Shown here: in pieces, positions 7,697 through 14,293 of the stretch
Numbering within the stretch: the stretch's first letter is position 1
How the letters are laid out: the number at the start of each line of letters is the position of its first letter
From: JBAJNN01 sp036881905
GTDB taxonomy: Bacteria; Pseudomonadota; Alphaproteobacteria; Rhizobiales; Im1
Length of the DNA stretch: 17,222 nt
NCBI GenBank assembly: GCA_036881905.1
Contig: JBAJNN010000035.1
Coordinates: 1 to 17,222 of the forward strand
Direction of reading: 5' to 3'
Notes under the pieces: generated by a model
What the model saw: only the letters and a program-made list of their open reading frames with translations
Told to the model about the DNA's origin: nothing
The model's database searches: none
Program-made: the position numbers and the translations under genes

Positions 7697-8623
7697 TCAA
7701 TGGGCGCCGACGATCTCCGCATCGCGCAGCTCCGGCGCCGCCATGCCGCTCCGCCACAGCCAATACCGGATTGGCCCCGGGCAGTTCAGGCTTATCACCT
7801 TGTGATTGCCATCTTTATCGATGGCATGGATCGTAACCCCCTCGGTGTAGCCGTCCTTCAGATATTGCAAATCCTCAACGGCTTCGTACACCGCCTGCTC
7901 CAGCGTCATGCCCATTTTTATGTACAGCACCACGGCGCGGCTGGTGCCGCAGCGGATAGTCATTTCCCCGGTATGGGTGCAGGCGCAGGCGCCGTAGCGG
8001 CTGTCGGCATAGGAGCCACCGCCGATGATCGGACTGTCGCCCAAGCGGCCCGGATACTTCCATGCCCAGCCGGAGGTCGAGGTGGCGACGCTGAGCTTTT
8101 GTCGCGCATCCAGCGACAGAAATACTGTGGTGTCGCGCACCCGTTCCGGATCGGTGGCGTTGTTCGACAACTCGGCCAGCGCGATGTTTGGCCAGTTGCT
8201 GCGCTGTTCGGCACTCATCGTCCGCTCCAGCGTTTCCCACCAGACGCGCTTTGAATCGGCGATCAGATTGTCCCCCGCCGGCGCGCCAATTTCAGCGGCA
8301 AAATGCGCGGCGCCGGCGCCGACCAGAATTTCATGGTTCAGATCCTCCATCACCCGGTAAGCGACCTCCACCGGATGTAGATAGCCCCGCAGCGCACCGA
8401 CCGCGCCGGTGCGCAGCGTATTGCCGTCCATCACCGACGCGTCCAGTTCCATCTCTCCCAGCACATTCGGCCAGCCGCCATAGCCGACGGTACGCACGTT
8501 TGGATGCGACTCGACCCGCTTGACGCCATCAATGATGGCGCGCAGGCCGTCCTCCCCCTGTCGCAGACGTTCCGCCGACAGGCCAATGCCCGGATACCCC
8601 TCTGAATTTGCAATCACAATCAC
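7697..8623 (-). CDS. Glycosylasparaginase-family Ntn hydrolase (isoaspartyl peptidase/asparaginase, family T2)
   Basis: A 308-residue Ntn hydrolase. I favour the GTG at 8623 because GGGGGAGAGA lies 7 bases upstream and homologous proteins begin at this point (VIVIANSEG); a longer frame from the ATG at 8704 adds 27 unconserved residues without a ribosome site. Self-cleavage is expected at D164-T165 (RDTTVFLSLD), giving alpha and beta chains with Thr165 as nucleophile. Thr183, R193 and D196 (PGRLGDSPI) align with T170, R180 and D183 of the Flavobacterium enzyme, and T218-G219 with T203-G204. The Trp that contacts substrate near the N-terminus of that enzyme is replaced here (ANSEG), so substrate choice may differ. 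The family splits GlcNAc-Asn or beta-aspartyl amide bonds. It is convergent with the importer/aminopeptidase operon. Confidence 0.88.
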   Translation of the reverse strand: MIVIANSEGYPGIGLSAERLRQGEDGLRAIIDGVKRVESHPNVRTVGYGGWPNVLGEMELDASVMDGNTLRTGAVGALRGYLHPVEVAYRVMEDLNHEILVGAGAAHFAAEIGAPAGDNLIADSKRVWWETLERTMSAEQRSNWPNIALAELSNNATDPERVRDTTVFLSLDARQKLSVATSTSGWAWKYPGRLGDSPIIGGGSYADSRYGACACTHTGEMTIRCGTSRAVVLYIKMGMTLEQAVYEAVEDLQYLKDGYTEGVTIHAIDKDGNHKVISLNCPGPIRYWLWRSGMAAPELRDAEIVGAH

Positions 8624-8938
8624 AGGGTTATCTCTCCCCCATCGCGTTTCACGCTCAAAGAGGCCGCACGCGGCTTTACCGGCCATCGTCAGTGGAATAC
8701 ACATTCTATTGAGTGTTCAAAAGCTATCCGCGCCCAAGCTGAAAGTCAAACCGCAATGACGAAAGGCGTGGCGCGCCATCATCATGACCGCACACCATTT
8801 CGATCACATGAACAGGTCCTGACCCTATCCCTGATTGCGTTCCTTGTCACCGCGCGCAAACGGTCTGACGAATATTTGAAAAACGACGGCTGGGACGGTA
8901 TTGAAATCGTTCTCATCCAAGCTAAGCGGAAACGGAAC
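8624..8938. other. Divergent intergenic region without a recognisable gene
   Basis: About 315 bases separate the divergent asparaginase and MFS genes. An open frame from 8756 runs in phase into the MFS gene, but its 61 codons look nothing like an MFS N-terminus, so I treat it as leader. Promoters for both genes should lie here; I see no near-consensus pair. The segment around 8810-8830 (GAACAGGTCCTGACCCT) looks like the edge of an old insertion, but this is an impression only. Confidence 0.4.
8631..8640 (-). promoter_or_regulatory. Ribosome binding site that decides the GTG start of the asparaginase
   Basis: The minus strand reads GGGGGAGAGA, then 7 bases, then GTG ATT GTG. No site of this quality precedes the ATG codons at 8704 or 8686. 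Confidence 0.6.
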
Positions 8939-10120
8939 ATGACCTCACCCCAAATTGTTCAGTGCGCCCATAACCGCAGTCGCGGGATCTTTTTTTTGCA
9001 TGGCGCCGGTTTTGCCAGCTGGGTTCCCCACATTCCCCTAGTTCAAAAGCGCCTCGATCTAGGACATGACGATCTGGGTTTTGCCCTTCTGGCGGCGGCA
9101 GTCGGGGTTTTGGTGGCTATGCCGATTGCCGGCCGCCTGGCCGATCGGGTCGGCAGCAAACGTGTCGTACGTTATTCCGGGTTGGCCTATTTTCCGGCTC
9201 TGACCATCCCGCTCTTCATGAGAAGTCTGAGCACCCTATCGATCGCGCTGTTCGTCATGGGGTTCACCGCCACGTTTATGGATATCGCGATGAACGCCAA
9301 CGGTCTCAATGTCGAACGCGCCAGGGGTAAAAGCGTAATGTCCGGTCTCCACGGGTTCTGGAGCCTTGGTGGATTTACCGGGGCCGGTTTTGCCGCGCTG
9401 TGGTTTGCCCTGCCTATTCCGGAAATGTGGCACTTGCCAGTCAGTATGGCCGGTTTATTGGCGCTACACTGGTCTTTGCAGCGCAATCTGTTGCCGGATC
9501 CCACCCGAACACTGAAAACATTAGAAACTCCGAACCCATCGCGTGGACGCACCATGGTATGGGTACTGTTGCCGTTCGGTATTTGCGCGTTTATCGGCCA
9601 GTTTGGCGAGGGTGTGATAACCGACTGGGCAACGGTCTTGATGAATACCCATCTGCACTCGGGTCCGACAATGGCGGCAGTGGGATTTGCCTGCTATTCG
9701 GCGGCCATGGCGATGACGCGCCTGTCGGGCGACTGGCTGGCGAACCGGTTTGGCCGTACCGCCGTTTTAATGGGCAGCTCCGGGCTGGCAACAACCGGTT
9801 ATCTGACCCTTGCCCTTGCACCGCATTATATCATTGCCTGGATGGGTTGCTTTATCGCCGGTGTTGGTCTGGCGGTGGTCCTGCCGTTGCTGATTTCGGC
9901 AGCCGCCGGCGTGACTGGAAAGGCTGGCGGCGCGGTGGTCACCGCGATTGCCGCAACGGGGTATACCGCGCTGATGGCCGGACCGCCGATCATCGGCGCG
10001 ATCGGCCAGCATTACGGGCTGGTCAGCGCCTTTTTGATAACCTCGGGGTTTCTCGCCATGATCATTCCGGTTTACATGTTGACGATCCGGAGCCGGTTAA
10101 AAACCGTCGGAGAAAGGTGA
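8939..10120 (+). CDS. MFS transporter, YbjJ-like
   Basis: A 393-residue membrane protein, started at the ATG at 8939 because the first helix follows directly (SRGIFFLHGAGFASWVPHIP) and the length then fits a 12-helix MFS protein. Residues 70-90 hold the MFS loop 2-3 signature, here GRLADRVGSKRVV. FMDIAMNANGLNVE and SGLHGFWSLGGFTGA further on recall the YbjJ subgroup of sugar or drug transporters. A repeat of the loop signature in the second half reads GDWLANRFGRTAVL. The ribosome site is poor (GGA about 7 bases upstream). It faces away from the asparaginase gene and could share its control. Substrate unknown. Confidence 0.88.
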   Translation: MTSPQIVQCAHNRSRGIFFLHGAGFASWVPHIPLVQKRLDLGHDDLGFALLAAAVGVLVAMPIAGRLADRVGSKRVVRYSGLAYFPALTIPLFMRSLSTLSIALFVMGFTATFMDIAMNANGLNVERARGKSVMSGLHGFWSLGGFTGAGFAALWFALPIPEMWHLPVSMAGLLALHWSLQRNLLPDPTRTLKTLETPNPSRGRTMVWVLLPFGICAFIGQFGEGVITDWATVLMNTHLHSGPTMAAVGFACYSAAMAMTRLSGDWLANRFGRTAVLMGSSGLATTGYLTLALAPHYIIAWMGCFIAGVGLAVVLPLLISAAAGVTGKAGGAVVTAIAATGYTALMAGPPIIGAIGQHYGLVSAFLITSGFLAMIIPVYMLTIRSRLKTVGER

Positions 10121-10144
10121 TTGTCATCTGATTCCCGAGTTATG

Positions 10145-10172
10145 GTCCAACACAAATGCCTGTTGCCGTCAT
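10145..10172 (-). repeat. 28-bp direct repeat, copy 1 (start of a lost gene)
   Basis: Identical at 25 of 28 positions to 10619-10646. Read on the minus strand it opens with ATGACGGCAACAGGCAT and lies just after a DUF3489 3' end in both copies. It is most simply the first nine codons (MTATGI...) of a gene that normally follows DUF3489. Here the frame stops after ten codons. Confidence 0.7.
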
Positions 10173-10177
10173 CGGTC

Positions 10178-10243
10178 TCACTCGTCGATCCGGTAGGCCC
10201 GTTCTCCGCTTGGGGCTTGTCTTTCGACCGGCCATGGTAGCCC
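10178..10243 (-). pseudogene. 3' remnant of a second DUF3489 gene
   Basis: The minus strand reads GLPWPVERQAPSGERAYRIDE and stops at 10178-10180. This matches the end of DUF3489 proteins (compare GLTVT..., ...VYRI) and parallels the intact copy at 10643-11122, which ends LVYRIKGASK. The frame upstream is closed by a stop near 10250. The same 28-bp element follows both copies. Confidence 0.5.
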
Positions 10244-10261
10244 TTATACTTTTGTCCTTTT

Positions 10262-10304
10262 GTGTCTCATTGATTGACAACAACACCGTTCGTGTCTCAT
10301 GGAT
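10262..10304. repeat. Short direct repeat GTGTCTCAT(T/G)GAT
   Basis: Two 13-base copies at 10262-10274 and 10292-10304 differ at one base and are 30 bases apart. They may be the edge of an insertion sequence (ends of some IS481-type elements look similar) or binding sites. No transposase remains nearby. Confidence 0.3.
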
Positions 10305-10374
10305 CGCGGTTTTGTGCGACACAATCGCTTTTGCGTTTCACAGACGATAACTCAAAACAAGCGTTCTCCTTCCA

Positions 10375-10530
10375 CTATGCTCGACGGAGGGGAAGAAGCG
10401 TAAACGCCGGGGCGCGGCGTCCCGCACCTTCTCGCAGAGTTGCAACGATGCCGTGATCCCGCAAAAGATTGGGGATTCGCCGGGCGGTGAGTTTTGGGAC
10501 ACCAAGCCTCGTCAACAAAATGACGACTCG
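10375..10530 (-). pseudogene. C-terminal fragment of a winged-helix protein (possibly Fic-like)
   Basis: The minus strand is open for about 50 codons, including LLTRLGVPKLTARRIPNLLR, DHGIVATLREGAGRRAP and the stop at 10375-10377. The pattern of helix, turn, helix, then a wing with GAGRR resembles the C-terminal winged helix of Fic-domain and related regulators. No start codon or upstream domain is left. Confidence 0.35.
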
Positions 10531-10583
10531 TAAAAATGGGAAATGAGAAAAAGAACTTGACCGAACAACCTGAATAATTACCC

Positions 10584-10614
10584 ATATTTTAATAAGTGTA
10601 ATACATTAAAATAT
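10584..10614. repeat. AT-rich perfect inverted repeat
   Basis: ATATTTTAAT (10584-10593) and its exact complement (10605-10614) surround an 11-base loop in an A/T-rich patch that stands out from its G/C-rich surroundings. It lies just beyond the 3' end of the minus-strand phage operon and may terminate it, or mark an old junction. Confidence 0.45.
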
Positions 10615-10618
10615 ATGT

Positions 10619-10646
10619 GTCCAATGCGAATGCCTGTTGCCGTCAT
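10619..10646 (-). repeat. 28-bp direct repeat, copy 2
   Basis: Second copy of the element at 10145-10172. On the minus strand its ATGA overlaps the TGA stop of DUF3489, as expected for the next gene of an overlapping operon. The frame runs 22 codons into the AT-rich patch and stops, so the gene has been cut away. Confidence 0.7.
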
Positions 10647-11122
10647 TTGCTTGCGCCCTTGATCCGATAGACCAACTCGCCGTTGGCCTGTTTTTCCCGC
10701 GTCACGGTGAAGCCGAGCTTTTTTCCGATGGTGCCGCTGATGGCGCCGCGGATGGTATGGCGTTGCCAGCCGGTGGCCGCCCTAAGCTCTTCCAGAGAAG
10801 CCCCGTCCGGCTCATGCAGTATCGCAATCACCATCTCCTGCTTGGAGCCTTTTCGCGTCACGGCCCTATCTTCGGCCGGACGATCCTCTCCCCTGCGCGT
10901 GTCGTTTCGACCGTCAGCTCGCGCGCATTCGCTCGGGGCAGGTGGGACGGGCAGGTTTTCATCCCCGCCCTCGCGCACGTAACGCACCAACTCCGACAGG
11001 CTCAAAGAACCTTTGGGCCGTTGACGCTCGCCCCGTTGACGTTCACGCCGTTGACGCTCGCCCCGTTGCCGATGCAGTCCCGTAATGGAAAGCCATTCGT
11101 TCTCTTGCGTTATCGTATTCAT
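10643..11122 (-). CDS. DUF3489 domain protein
   Basis: A 159-residue protein. The C-terminal 75 residues match DUF3489: GSKQEMVIAILHEPDGASLE, LRAATGWQRHTIRGAISG, KKLGFTVTREK and LVYRI. The fold is a winged helix, so DNA binding is likely, but no role is established. The N-terminal third is basic and low in complexity, with RQRGE/RQRRE pentapeptides from 15-bp DNA repeats. GGAGG lies 7 bases before the ATG, which overlaps the stop of the preceding gene as ATGA. It is the last gene of the phage-like operon. DUF3489 is frequent in alphaproteobacterial phages and plasmids. Confidence 0.85.
   Translation of the reverse strand: MNTITQENEWLSITGLHRQRGERQRRERQRGERQRPKGSLSLSELVRYVREGGDENLPVPPAPSECARADGRNDTRRGEDRPAEDRAVTRKGSKQEMVIAILHEPDGASLEELRAATGWQRHTIRGAISGTIGKKLGFTVTREKQANGELVYRIKGASK
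11019..11066 (-). repeat. 15-bp tandem repeat in DUF3489
   Basis: Three units (11019-11033, 11034-11048, 11049-11063) and the start of a fourth. Units 1 and 3 are identical; unit 2 differs at a few bases. They encode basic pentapeptides of type RQRGE. Confidence 0.8.
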
Positions 11123-11400
11123 TCGCCGTCCTCCATCCGCTCAATTTCGGCGAGAATGTCTTGAGCCTCGCGCAATCCTTGGACCAGGCGATGTTCTCCG
11201 GTTTTATCGTCGAGAATGACCGTGGCCGGCGTGCCGGAAATCCCATAGGCTTGGGCTTTCGCCATGTCCTGGGCTATGCGTCTTTTTACGTGATCGGAAC
11301 CCATGCAGGTGCGCACCTTGTCCCATGAGGTCCCGGCGGCTTCCACCGCCGCTTTCAGATCGGACACGCCGGCCCCATTGCCCCTTGTCCGCGCGAACAC
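11119..11400 (-). pseudogene. C-terminal part of a DsbA/thioredoxin-fold protein
   Basis: The open frame gives about 90 residues ending in GISGTPATVILDDKTGEHRL and LVQGLREAQDILAEIERMEDGE. GTPA holds the cis-proline loop of thioredoxin folds, and the preceding helices (DLKAAVEAAGTSWDKVRTCM) resemble the end of DsbA-type proteins. The CXXC active site and the first strand are missing. The upstream boundary, near 11400, abuts a regulator fragment in another frame. A GTG at 11400 could still start a short product. Its stop overlaps the DUF3489 start as ATGA, so this end of the gene is native. Confidence 0.55.
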
Positions 11401-11495
11401 GGCAGACCGGCACGCAAGGCGGCTCGGCGCACCGAGAGATTCTCTTGCGCCAGCTTCTCCTTGATAGCCTGAACAAATCTGTCGTGAGTCCCCAT
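11355..11495 (-). pseudogene. N-terminal fragment of an XRE-like HTH regulator
   Basis: From the ATG at 11495 the frame reads MGTHDRFVQAIKEKLAQENL, then SVRRAALRAGLP. This is the usual opening of a small XRE-type regulator, where the first HTH helix follows. After residue 32 (about 11400) the sense is lost and the frame stops at 11355, while a thioredoxin-fold sequence begins in another frame. A deletion that joined two genes explains this best. Confidence 0.5.
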
Positions 11496-11497
11496 TC

Positions 11498-11513
11498 GTG
11501 CAACATATAGCAC
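11498..11513 (-). promoter_or_regulatory. Palindromic operator over a TATATG -10 element
   Basis: GTGC (11498-11501) and GCAC (11510-11513) flank an A/T core holding TATATG on the minus strand, 8 bases before the ATG at 11495. That spacing suits a leaderless promoter controlled by the regulator it serves. No clear -35 is visible. Confidence 0.35.
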
Positions 11514-11535
11514 AAAATGGATCGCGTCACCGCCC

Positions 11536-11847
11536 TTATTCGTATGCGGCCAATATGCCCTTAACGTCCTTGTAATTCGGAATATCACGATCACTGGAAA
11601 ACGGAACAATCTCTTCGGCCCTGACCGTCAACGGCGTTCCGTCCTTGCCGTAGAGGATCGGGCCGTAGACCTCCACTCTCACTTTTTTACTCGCGCAGCG
11701 CAACGCCCGCGCCATCAAATCGTCGCCGAAATAACACTCAATCGGCTCGCCGCACACGGCTTCATGTATTGTAAACTGTTGGGGGTCCTTGCGAGTTGTC
11801 GCCTCCAATCGACCTTCTATGGAGCCGTAATCTTCATAGCTTGCCAT
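11536..11847 (-). CDS. Small conserved hypothetical protein, OB-like
   Basis: A 103-residue protein with AAGGAGG just ahead of its ATG. Its layout is GSIEGRLEA near the N-terminus, a middle with CGEPIECYFGDDLM, then VRVEVYGPILYGKDGTPLTV, RAEEIVPF and a C-terminus with DVKGILAAYE. I know similar proteins in alphaproteobacteria as uncharacterised families with a GRLEG..., ...V.GR..Y...G.P, ...DLRGI pattern, probably a small beta-barrel. Some occur near PIN-domain toxins; no such toxin is seen here. It overlaps the end of the NusG-like gene by 14 bases. Function unknown. Confidence 0.7.
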   Translation of the reverse strand: MASYEDYGSIEGRLEATTRKDPQQFTIHEAVCGEPIECYFGDDLMARALRCASKKVRVEVYGPILYGKDGTPLTVRAEEIVPFSSDRDIPNYKDVKGILAAYE

Positions 11848-12502
11848 CTGGTTCCTCCTTCTCCAGTTGATCCAACATGAGTTTGACCTCTCGAGACCCG
11901 CCCAAGAGCATCATTAGGACGCGGGCATATCCGCCCTTGATTTGCCTCACATCGACCACGCGCCCCTCAAACGGCCCCTCGACAATACGCGCGCTGTCGC
12001 CGACCTTGAATTCATGGCGTGAGCGCATGAAACGTTGCTCATTGGGAGCGCCGAAACGGATGCGATTGCGAGCCACGAAGGCGGACAGCCTGGCCCCCGT
12101 AATCGCTACCGGATAGCCCCTGATGCCGATCACTCCGTGGACACAGCCCGCTTTGCGCCGTACGGCCCACCAATCTTCATGCCCCGCCTTGAAGCCCACG
12201 AACAGGCAACCGGCGATCACCGGATAGGCGATTTTGATTTTTGCCCGAGAAAAATGGTTTTGGAGCCGCCATTTGGTGTGCAACGGCAGCCACGCGCAGG
12301 CTCCGGCGCGGGCGATCACTTTCTGTGCAACGAATTCTTTGCCCGAGCGACCCAGAACCCCATACCACTCGATCGATGGGTTGCTCATCGCCCTTTGCGC
12401 CGCTTGGTTCTCATTGGCGGCAAATCGCTCAAGGAATTGACGCCGCTGGCTTCGCTTATAACACGGGGCGCGCAATATTGGGAAATTTTGAGTTTGCTTC
12501 AT
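11834..12502 (-). CDS. Phage-type NusG/RfaH-like transcription factor (NGN and KOW domains)
   Basis: A 222-residue protein. After a 40-residue basic leader, the NGN domain opens SIEWYGVLGRSGKEFVAQKV (43-62) and continues through TKWR and YPVIAGCLFVGF (93-104). A KOW motif lies at 166-185: KVGDSARIVEGPFEGRVVDV. NusG-family factors bind the RNA polymerase clamp and suppress pausing or termination. A specialised copy inside a phage early operon probably serves as antiterminator for the operon or late genes. The start has AGGAG 8 bases upstream and overlaps the previous stop as ATGA; a later start at 12388 is possible but has a cramped ribosome site. Housekeeping NusG is shorter and lacks the basic leader. 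Confidence 0.85.
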   Translation of the reverse strand: MKQTQNFPILRAPCYKRSQRRQFLERFAANENQAAQRAMSNPSIEWYGVLGRSGKEFVAQKVIARAGACAWLPLHTKWRLQNHFSRAKIKIAYPVIAGCLFVGFKAGHEDWWAVRRKAGCVHGVIGIRGYPVAITGARLSAFVARNRIRFGAPNEQRFMRSRHEFKVGDSARIVEGPFEGRVVDVRQIKGGYARVLMMLLGGSREVKLMLDQLEKEEPDGKL

Positions 12503-13310
12503 GAGGCAGTCTCCTGATTCGGTTTCTTCCCCTGTGGCGGATTGGGCTTTTCATCGTTGCGATTAAGGCATTCAGCGAAATCCGGGTCCTTGGCCATTTC
12601 GGCCAACATGGCCTGATGGTCGCGCTCAAAGTCCTGTTCTGGCTTTGGCTCCTTGCGCTCTTCGCTTGTGTCATCTTTTCTTTCCATTGATCGAAGGGTG
12701 GCCTTTGGTGGAGGGGAATCTTCAGCCATGCATCCCAGGCATCGCCCCATTTTTGGCGAAAAGCCTTGTGTTCACGTTTCAGCCGTTCGTCCTCCTCAGC
12801 AGCCTTGCGTCGCTTTTCGTGTCCCTCCAAATGAGCTATGGCGACGTCGCGAATATATTTGCGCTCGCGCATGTGCTTTTCGCACTCCTCATAGACATCG
12901 GCCCGCGTCGGCAGCCATTTCAGTCGCCGTGTCAATTCGTCGATTGCGGAACGCCCAATATCCGCCGGATACTCCATCAAAATCGAGGTTATGGCCCTGA
13001 TGTAAACGTCGTAATCGTTGACGGCGCGAGCCGGATAGCTGCCGACCAAAACCCGGCCTTGCGCTTTCGCGGTATCTTCGCTTGTCGGCATCATGGCCGC
13101 CTCAACCTCCTTGATGATCGCCCGGCAGTCGTTTTCAGGGATCAGCCGCGTTGCCCCATCGACCCGCACGGTCCAGTCCCGCCTGGTGACGGGATTGCCG
13201 CGTTTGTCTTCTCCGAAATTCGTCCCCGGCGTCAGGACCGAGCGGTAGCGGCCGATAACGTCTTGCAACAAATGAATTTTCACGACATTCAGGCGAGCGG
13301 GCTTGTTCAT
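12499..13310 (-). pseudogene. Phage replication-associated protein, frameshifted near its C-terminus
   Basis: About 270 residues when joined. The first 210 residues run from the ATG at 13310 and include ILMEYPADIGRSAIDELTRR and LKWLPTRADVYEECEKHMRE, a pattern I associate with uncharacterised phage proteins next to the replication initiator. A charged helix follows. Near 12674-12685, beside AAAGAAAAG, the sense shifts back one base to RKDDTSEERKEPKPEQ and ends NQETAS at 12499. That stop overlaps the NusG-like ATG as ATGA, proving the second frame is native; without the shift the first frame runs on as an unlikely Arg-rich tail to 12456. A helicase-loader role is possible by position only. The start overlaps the initiator stop as ATGA. 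Confidence 0.65.
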
Positions 13311-14293
13311 TGCGGAACCTCGTCGATGGTCGTAATCGTTTTTCGCTCAAACCGGTCCCATGCGTCCCTCATGGCGTTCGCGGCGTCGTAAGAGTTGTAA
13401 ACTCTTGGATTTGAGCCATTTTTCTCCTTTCGCGAACGAGGCGGACCATGTATTTGGATGTCTCTGCGGACCCACATATTCCATGCCCTCGACCAGTCGA
13501 GCTTGACGGCGTCCTTGCCAGGCTTGGAGAGCCAGTAATCCTTGAAATTGTCGGCCATCTCCGCAATTTCCCGCTCAAAAAACCCCTTCTTGCCGGCAAA
13601 CTCCGCTTCTTTCTCGCCCAGCTCCCAATCTTCCGGCAACCGCGTTCCCCGCTTGTCGCGAGGCGGCGGCTTTTCCCGTGACCGGCAAAGCTGAACAGCT
13701 TGCGAGGGCGGTGGTTGTGGGGACGGTGGTTGAGCCGTGGCTTGATCAACCGACGAATTTCGATCGGTTGGGCCACTTTTTTTGTGATCACCGATAGGTG
13801 ATCCTTTTTTTATATCTAGCTTCTGGCTTCTGGCCTCTGGGTGTATGGGTGGTTTGTCTTCCACCCCCATGACCACCCTGGGGGGTGGTCGATTTTGCTC
13901 TCTGTTTTCAGAGCGTTGACGACTACGTCGACTGTGGGGCAAAGTCCCGTTTTTTGCAGATTTTACGCCGTCTTTGCGCCGTCGTTCGTCACGGGTAATG
14001 CGCCTTGAGTAGATCACGCCGGCACGAGTGCGACTGAAAACGCCCGCTGTTTCAAGCTCGGTTAGCAAAGCGCCAAGCTCTACTGGGGCCACGCCCGTCA
14101 ACATCGCTAGTTGCGCGTCAGTCAGGGGCACGCCATTGACAACCAGGTGGCCGCGCGGGTTGGCTTCATGCATGATGCATAATAGCTCCATCCACATCCC
14201 GCGTGCTGCGATACTGCAAATTCGCAGCGCCTTGTCCGCCCGCCAGTCGGACGGATAAAACTTCAACCATGGATTTCGTTTGACGCCCATCAT
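13307..14293 (-). CDS. Phage replication initiator-like protein with N-terminal winged helix
   Basis: A 328-residue protein. Residues 1-105 hold NPWLKFYPSDWRADKALRIC, ARGMWMELLCIMHEA and GVPLTDAQLAMLTGV, typical of phage replication proteins with an O-like or DUF1376-related winged helix. Residues 106-215 are a low-complexity, Pro/Ser/Gln-rich linker. A C-terminal domain from about 220 (GTRLPEDWELGEKEAEFAGK, then DWSRAWNMWVRRDI) is shared with other phage initiators and likely docks the helicase or its loader. GGAGG lies 7 bases before the ATG. Both ends overlap neighbours as stop-start joins. The DNA for the linker carries three inverted repeats, as in phages whose origin lies within the initiator gene. 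Confidence 0.82.
   Translation of the reverse strand: MMGVKRNPWLKFYPSDWRADKALRICSIAARGMWMELLCIMHEANPRGHLVVNGVPLTDAQLAMLTGVAPVELGALLTELETAGVFSRTRAGVIYSRRITRDERRRKDGVKSAKNGTLPHSRRSRQRSENREQNRPPPRVVMGVEDKPPIHPEARSQKLDIKKGSPIGDHKKSGPTDRNSSVDQATAQPPSPQPPPSQAVQLCRSREKPPPRDKRGTRLPEDWELGEKEAEFAGKKGFFEREIAEMADNFKDYWLSKPGKDAVKLDWSRAWNMWVRRDIQIHGPPRSRKEKNGSNPRVYNSYDAANAMRDAWDRFERKTITTIDEVPQ
13748..13890. other. Candidate phage replication origin inside the initiator gene
   Basis: Three inverted repeats fall in 143 bases: AACCGA/TCGGTT (13748-13753, 13764-13769), GATCACC-GATA-GGTGATC (13786-13803) flanked on both sides by seven T residues, and GACCACCC/GGGTGGTC (13871-13890, 4-base loop). Between them lies a T-rich stretch and the repeated CTTCTGG motif (13820-13839). 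Lambda-like phages place iterons and an A/T-rich unwinding region inside gene O, in the linker between its domains, which is exactly the position here. The middle hairpin could also serve as an intrinsic terminator on the plus strand. Confidence 0.45.

Noticed and set aside
10145..10646. The 28-bp repeats as prophage attL and attR
   Set aside because: They enclose only about 450 bases of relics, and each lies at the same point after a DUF3489 end, so duplication explains them better.
12674..12685. Programmed -1 frameshift at AAAGAAAAG
   Set aside because: The frame-zero codons do not form an X XXY YYZ slippery heptamer and no strong downstream structure was seen; mutation or sequence error is simpler.
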